The notes beneath the pieces were generated by a model that saw only the letters and a program-made list of their open reading frames with translations, ran no database searches and had not been told where the DNA came from. From Bacillota bacterium (lineage in GTDB: Bacteria > Bacillota > UBA5301 > JASBVW01): a stretch of 8,928 nt of DNA. A program made the translations under genes and the position numbers. Location: positions 1 through 8,928 of the forward strand of contig JASBVW010000041.1 in assembly GCA_029961005.1 (NCBI GenBank), written 5' to 3'. Below, one piece after another: positions 5,480 to 8,928 of the stretch. Position 1 is the stretch's first letter, and each line of letters starts with the position of its first letter.

Positions 5480-6178
5480 ATGAAAGGGAGCGAGAAGGGC
5501 AATGCGATCCTCAGGAAGGCCGCCCTTGGCTGGCTGGTGCTCGCTCTGGGGGTCTTCTTGGGGTTGGCGGCCGCCCCGGCGGGGGCCGAGCCTTCCGTCG
5601 ACGGGAGCACGGGGTTGATCTTCGTGCCCAGCGCCGACGTCCTCCCCTCTGGCAACTTCAGCCTGGGTTTTCATCTGGTGCGGAGCGAAAATTATCTCTC
5701 CTTTAATTTTGGCCTGGTGGAAAACCTGGAGATCGGCGCCGACAGCGTCTTCGTCCAAGGTGGGAGGACCGCGACCTTCCTCAACGCCAAGTACCGCTTC
5801 CTGCCCGAGCGCAAAGACGCCCCGGCTTTGGCCCTGGGGGTCAAGGCCTTAAACGAGAACTCGCGCGTCCTCTACCTGGTGGCCAGCAAGGCCCTGCCCG
5901 AGCTGGCCGGCGTCCGGGGACATCTGGGTTTGGGGACGGGCGACCAGGGGCTCTTTTTGGGGGTCTCCAAGGTCTTAAATCCCGTCTCGGTGCGCCCTTC
6001 CGGCAAGCAGAGCCAGTGGTACGGGGGGCTGCCTCCCACCACCCTTTTGGCCGAGTTTGACGGGCGCCAGCTCAACCTGGGGGCGCGCCTGGAGGTCTCC
6101 CCCGGACTACACCTGGGGGCCTACTTGCTCAATCTCCACGACGGCATGATAGGCCTCAGCTATACCACCCGCTTTTGA
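5480..6178 (+). CDS. Secreted YjbH-like beta-barrel protein
   Basis: A 232-residue protein with a clear Sec signal peptide: basic n-region (MKGSEKGNAILRK), hydrophobic core at about 14-32 and an AGA cleavage site after residue 36. The mature 196 residues begin with GLIFVPSADVLPSGNFSLGF, which resembles the GxIxxPxAxxxPxG repeat start of YjbH/exopolysaccharide-associated outer-membrane proteins. Amphipathic beta strands follow, and the protein ends in GLSYTTRF with a terminal Phe, as in BAM-assembled barrels. It is much shorter than enterobacterial YjbH, so it matches one domain or a minimal barrel. AAGGAGGAG (5466-5474) precedes the ATG. It sits between speB and argS, has its own candidate promoter and palindrome, and is followed by a terminator-like hairpin, so it may be its own unit. 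Export and beta structure are well supported; family assignment is moderate; function unknown. Confidence 0.75.
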   Translation: MKGSEKGNAILRKAALGWLVLALGVFLGLAAAPAGAEPSVDGSTGLIFVPSADVLPSGNFSLGFHLVRSENYLSFNFGLVENLEIGADSVFVQGGRTATFLNAKYRFLPERKDAPALALGVKALNENSRVLYLVASKALPELAGVRGHLGLGTGDQGLFLGVSKVLNPVSVRPSGKQSQWYGGLPPTTLLAEFDGRQLNLGARLEVSPGLHLGAYLLNLHDGMIGLSYTTRF

Positions 6179-6196
6179 GCAGTAGACTGAGAGCGC

Positions 6197-6236
6197 GCGC
6201 CCCGGCGGGGGCCGGCCTCGCCGCGGGCGCCTTTTT
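6197..6236 (+). terminator. Intrinsic terminator or attenuator before argS
   Basis: GCGCCC and GGCG (6197-6202, 6204-6207) pair with CGCC and GGGCGC (6219-6222, 6225-6230) with small bulges, giving a stem of 10 G-C pairs and an 11-base loop, followed by TTTTT at 6232-6236. It begins 18 bases after the stop of the YjbH-like gene. The argS ribosome binding site starts only 3 bases after the T-run and I see no promoter between them, so the hairpin may act as a partial terminator or attenuator in an argS leader. Confidence 0.8.
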
Positions 6237-6251
6237 GTGGGAGGGGTTGGG

Positions 6252-7979
6252 ATGAGCGTAGCCATGGAGCTGAAGGGGCGCCTTTCCCGCGCCGTGGCCG
6301 AGGCTTTGCGGCGGGCCGCGGCGGCCGGAGAATTGGGGGGGCTGGCGCCGGAGGAGCTGCCCCCGGTGGCCCTGGAGGTTCCGCGGGAGCGGGCGCACGG
6401 GGACTGGTCCACCAACGCCGCTTTCCTGGCCGGCCGGGCGGCCCGCCGCGACCCGCGGCAGGTGGCGGAGGCCCTCTTGCGCTTTCTGGCGGCAGAGGGG
6501 TGCTACCTGCAGCGGGTCGAAGTGGCCGGGCCCGGTTTCATCAACTTTTATCTCGACCCGGCCTGGCTGCGGGAAGTGGTGCGCGACGTGGAGCGCTCCG
6601 GGCTCAGCTACGGCCGGACGGAGGTGGGGCGGGGGCAGCGGGTGCAGGTGGAGTTTGTGAGCGCCAACCCCACGGGGCCCCTGCACATCGGGCACGGCCG
6701 CGGAGCGGCGGTGGGCAGCGCCCTGGCTTCTGCTCTAGAGTGGGCGGGGTACGAGGTGAGCCGGGAGTTTTACATCAACGACGCCGGCAATCAGATTGCC
6801 CGCTTTGGCGAGTCGCTGGACGTGCGCTTCCGCCAGGCCCTGGGGGAGAAGGTGGAGCTGCCGGCAGACGGCTACCACGGCCAGGATTTGGCGGAGCTGA
6901 TGCGGGAGCTGGCGGAGCGGGAGGCCGACCGCTACCTGCGCCTCCCTCCGGCCGAGCGGCAGGAGAAGTTGGCCGCCTACGCCATGGCGGTGAAGCTGGA
7001 GGAGATCCGGCGGGACCTGGCGGCTTTTGGGGTGGCCTTTGACGTCTGGTTCCCGGAATCCCGCCTGCACGCCGAAGGCGCCATCCAGCGGGTTCTGGAA
7101 CTCCTGCGGGAGCGGGGGATGACCTACGAGCAGGACGGAGCCTTGTGGCTGGCCACCACCCGCTTCGGCGACGACAAGGACCGGGTCTTGGTGCGCCAGA
7201 ACGGGATCCCCACTTATTTTGCCGCCGACGTGGCCTACCATCACAACAAGATGCAGCGGGGCTTTCACCAGGTGATCGACGTCTGGGGGGCGGACCACCA
7301 CGGCTATATCCCGCGCATGAAGGCGGCCATGGCGGCCCTGGGGTATGACCCGGCGGCCCTGGATGTGGTAATCACCCAGATGGTCAACCTCCTGCGGGAG
7401 GGCAAGCCGGTGGTGATGTCCAAGCGGGCCGGGCAGCTGGTCACCCTGGCGGAGGTGGTGGCGGAGGTGGGGCGGGACGCGGCTCGCTTCCTCTTCCTCT
7501 TGCGGAGCGCCGACAGCCACCTGGACTTTGACCTCGAGCTGGCCAAGCGCCAGTCCGACGAAAACCCGGTCTACTACGCCCAGTACGCCCACGCCCGCAT
7601 CTCGAGCCTCCTCCGCCAGGCGGCGGAGGCCAGGGTCCTGGAGCGGCCGCCGGCCCAGGAGGAGACGCTGCTCCGGGCAGGGCTGGCGGCGGACGAAGGG
7701 CTCGACCGGCTGACCCACCCTACGGAAGTGGAGCTGTGCCGCCTCCTGGCCGATTTCCCGGAAGAGGTGGTCTTGGCCGCCCAGCGGCGCGAACCGCACC
7801 GCTTGACCCGCTACGTGCTGGATGTGGCGGCGGCCTTCCATTCCTTTTATACCGAGTGCCGGGTCCTCGGCAGCGAGCCGCCTCTGGAGAAGGCGCGGCT
7901 GCTCCTGGCGGACGCCACGCGGGTGGTACTCCGCAATGCCCTCCAGATCCTGGGTGTGAGGGCTCCGGAGCGGATGTAA
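6252..7979 (+). CDS. argS: Arginyl-tRNA synthetase
   Basis: Charges tRNA-Arg with arginine using ATP, in the cytoplasm. The 575-residue product has the class Ia layout: an N-terminal Add-1 type domain (about 1-110), ANPTGPLHIGHGRG with the HIGH motif at 145-148, catalytic-domain segments FYINDAGNQ and VWGADHHGYIPRM, the KMSKS-equivalent MSKRAG at 389-394, and a C-terminal helical DALR anticodon-binding domain ending in ALQILGVRAPERM. Length is normal. The frame extends to a GTG at 6237, but the ATG at 6252 is preferred because GGGAGGGG (6239-6246) lies 5 bases before it; the next ATG (6264) is too far. No promoter is visible in the 73-base gap after the YjbH-like gene, so expression probably depends on read-through past the hairpin at 6197-6236. 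Confidence 0.97.
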   Translation: MSVAMELKGRLSRAVAEALRRAAAAGELGGLAPEELPPVALEVPRERAHGDWSTNAAFLAGRAARRDPRQVAEALLRFLAAEGCYLQRVEVAGPGFINFYLDPAWLREVVRDVERSGLSYGRTEVGRGQRVQVEFVSANPTGPLHIGHGRGAAVGSALASALEWAGYEVSREFYINDAGNQIARFGESLDVRFRQALGEKVELPADGYHGQDLAELMRELAEREADRYLRLPPAERQEKLAAYAMAVKLEEIRRDLAAFGVAFDVWFPESRLHAEGAIQRVLELLRERGMTYEQDGALWLATTRFGDDKDRVLVRQNGIPTYFAADVAYHHNKMQRGFHQVIDVWGADHHGYIPRMKAAMAALGYDPAALDVVITQMVNLLREGKPVVMSKRAGQLVTLAEVVAEVGRDAARFLFLLRSADSHLDFDLELAKRQSDENPVYYAQYAHARISSLLRQAAEARVLERPPAQEETLLRAGLAADEGLDRLTHPTEVELCRLLADFPEEVVLAAQRREPHRLTRYVLDVAAAFHSFYTECRVLGSEPPLEKARLLLADATRVVLRNALQILGVRAPERM

Positions 7980-8046
7980 ATTTCGGCAGGAGTAGGGGCG
8001 GAGAAAAAGAAGATAGAAAGTGAACTTTCCAGATGGGGGGATGGCG

Positions 8047-8718
8047 GTGCGGGTTCAGTGGCACGGTCACGCCTGTTTTCGGTTGACCACCGCAGCGGGG
8101 CTGGTCATCGTCACCGACCCCTTCGACGAGTCGGTGGGGTACCTCCTCCCGCGAGGAGCGGCGGACGTGGTGACGGTCAGCCACGAGCACTTCGACCATA
8201 ACCACGTGGCCGCGGTGGGGGGGCGCCCCTTGGTGCTCAAAGGGGCGGGGGTGCACAGCCTGGCGCCGCTGGGGCCGGAGAAGAGCAAAGGGGCCACCAT
8301 CAGGGGAGTGGCCTCTTTCCATGACAGCCAGCAGGGGCGCCAGCGGGGCCCCAACACCATCTTCGTCTTCGACCTGGACGGCCTCCGGGTGGTCCACCTG
8401 GGGGACTTGGGGCATCAACTGACCGCCCAGCAGGTGGCGGAGCTCGGGGAGGCGGACCTTCTCCTGGTGCCGGTAGGCGGTACTTATACCCTGGACGGGG
8501 CGGGGGCGGCCAAGGTGGTGGAGGCCCTGCGGCCGGCCCTGGTCATCCCCATGCACTACCGGACGGACGCCCTCTCTTTCCCGCTGGCGCCGGTGGATGA
8601 CTTTTTGCGGGCGGTACGGGGCCGGGTGGAGCGCTCCACGCACACCACCGTGGAGCTGGAGCCCCAGGATTTGGGGCGGGGCCTGGAGCCGCGCATCCTG
8701 GTCCTCCAGTACCAGTAG
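8047..8718 (+). CDS. UlaG-like metallo-beta-lactamase-fold hydrolase
   Basis: A 223-residue metal-dependent hydrolase of the MBL superfamily, in the UlaG / UPF0173-like group. Visible metal-site residues: HEHFDH (46-51), His92 in ASFHDS, Asp120 in LGDLGH and His170 in PMHYRTD. The N-terminus MRVQWHGHACFRL fits the usual start of this group. Substrate is unknown; UlaG itself is an L-ascorbate-6-phosphate lactonase, but no ascorbate pathway genes are nearby, so that name should not be transferred. In-frame starts exist at 8020 (GTG) and 8041 (ATG). I chose the GTG at 8047 because a G-run (8035-8040) lies 6 bases before it, whereas it touches the ATG at 8041 directly; the difference is only two codons. 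No signal peptide, so cytoplasmic. It lies 67 bases after argS and 36 before pyrG on the same strand, probably co-transcribed with both. Confidence 0.88.
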   Translation: MRVQWHGHACFRLTTAAGLVIVTDPFDESVGYLLPRGAADVVTVSHEHFDHNHVAAVGGRPLVLKGAGVHSLAPLGPEKSKGATIRGVASFHDSQQGRQRGPNTIFVFDLDGLRVVHLGDLGHQLTAQQVAELGEADLLLVPVGGTYTLDGAGAAKVVEALRPALVIPMHYRTDALSFPLAPVDDFLRAVRGRVERSTHTTVELEPQDLGRGLEPRILVLQYQ

Positions 8719-8727
8719 GGAAGATTC

Positions 8728-8751
8728 AACCCCGAACGAAGCCGGGAGGTT
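8728..8751 (+). promoter_or_regulatory. Possible hairpin covering the pyrG ribosome binding site
   Basis: AACCCC (8728-8733) can pair with GG (8745-8746) and GGTT (8748-8751), leaving one bulged A, so most of the GGGAGG ribosome binding site (8744-8749) would be held in a stem. The helix is short and could be chance. It does not resemble the terminator-type pyrG attenuator of Bacillus, and there is no T-run. Confidence 0.25.
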
Positions 8752-8754
8752 GTC

Positions 8755-8928
8755 ATGACTAAGTACATCTTTGTCACCGGCGGCGTCGTCTCTTCGCTGG
8801 GCAAGGGGATTACAGCGGCTTCCATCGGGAAGCTCCTCAAAAGCCGCGGGCTCAGCGTCTCGATCCTCAAGTTTGACCCTTACATCAATGTGGATCCCGG
8901 GACCATGAGCCCGTATCAGCACGGGGAG
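8755..8928 (+). CDS. pyrG: CTP synthase, N-terminal part (cut by window end)
   Basis: Makes CTP from UTP, ATP and glutamine in the cytoplasm. Only the first 58 codons of roughly 530-540 are present, but they are unmistakable: MTKYIFVTGGVVSSLGKGIT contains the synthetase-domain P-loop, followed by SIGKLLKSRG, then KFDPYINVDPGTMSPYQHGE, one of the most conserved stretches of the family. GGGAGG (8744-8749) lies 5 bases before the ATG. There is no stop before the window ends. It follows the MBL-fold gene by 36 bases with no visible promoter or terminator, so it is probably in the argS transcription unit. Confidence 0.97.
   Translation, partial: MTKYIFVTGGVVSSLGKGITAASIGKLLKSRGLSVSILKFDPYINVDPGTMSPYQHGE

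Noticed and set aside
4703..5758. Minus-strand open frame of about 350 codons opposite speB and the start of the YjbH-like gene
   Set aside because: It runs through the palindrome and the promoter region, is antisense to a complete ureohydrolase, and shows no family motif.
6735..8922. Minus-strand open frames of about 370-400 codons opposite argS, the MBL-fold gene and pyrG
   Set aside because: The + strand carries intact argS, MBL and pyrG signatures; the antisense products are Arg/Pro/His-rich with no motif.

Overview
The window is GC-rich and densely coded. It reads as a chromosomal piece of a Firmicutes-type bacterium, probably thermophilic and anaerobic. The evidence is gene content: a bacterial pyruvoyl-dependent arginine decarboxylase, speE, speB, argS and pyrG lie close together, as speEB, argS and pyrG do in Bacillus-type genomes, and ribosome binding sites are strong and purine-rich. 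This assignment is inference. Two predicted outer-membrane-style beta-barrel proteins and a multiheme cytochrome c do not fit a simple single-membrane cell. A diderm or unusual-envelope lineage (for example Limnochordia-like) should be considered.

Region 1 (1-1611, + strand): the 3' end of a beta-strand-rich, barrel-like protein is followed 21 bases later by a hexaheme cytochrome c. The pair looks like an envelope electron-transfer unit. Region 2 (1620-2900, - strand): a methyl-accepting chemotaxis protein with two membrane helices and almost no external sensor domain converges on the cytochrome gene with 8 bases between stop codons. Region 3 (2901-3137): a compact divergent control region holds a candidate promoter for each direction, a shared palindrome between them, duplicated sequence words and a possibly structured leader.

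Region 4 (3138-5389, + strand): a polyamine operon, pdaD-speE-speB, with 15-base spacing and then a 4-base stop/start overlap. It turns arginine into agmatine and on to putrescine and spermidine. The order of the last two steps (via putrescine, or via aminopropylagmatine) is not settled by sequence, and the S-adenosylmethionine decarboxylase that must supply the aminopropyl donor is not in the window.

Region 5 (5390-6236): a striking 26-base palindrome overlaps a candidate promoter in front of a secreted YjbH-like beta-barrel gene, which ends in a strong terminator-like hairpin. Region 6 (6252-8928): arginyl-tRNA synthetase, an UlaG-like metallo-beta-lactamase-fold hydrolase, and the first 58 codons of CTP synthase, all on the + strand and probably one transcription unit. 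No tRNA, rRNA, CRISPR array, insertion sequence or transposase was seen. No gene-free stretch exceeds 300 bases.
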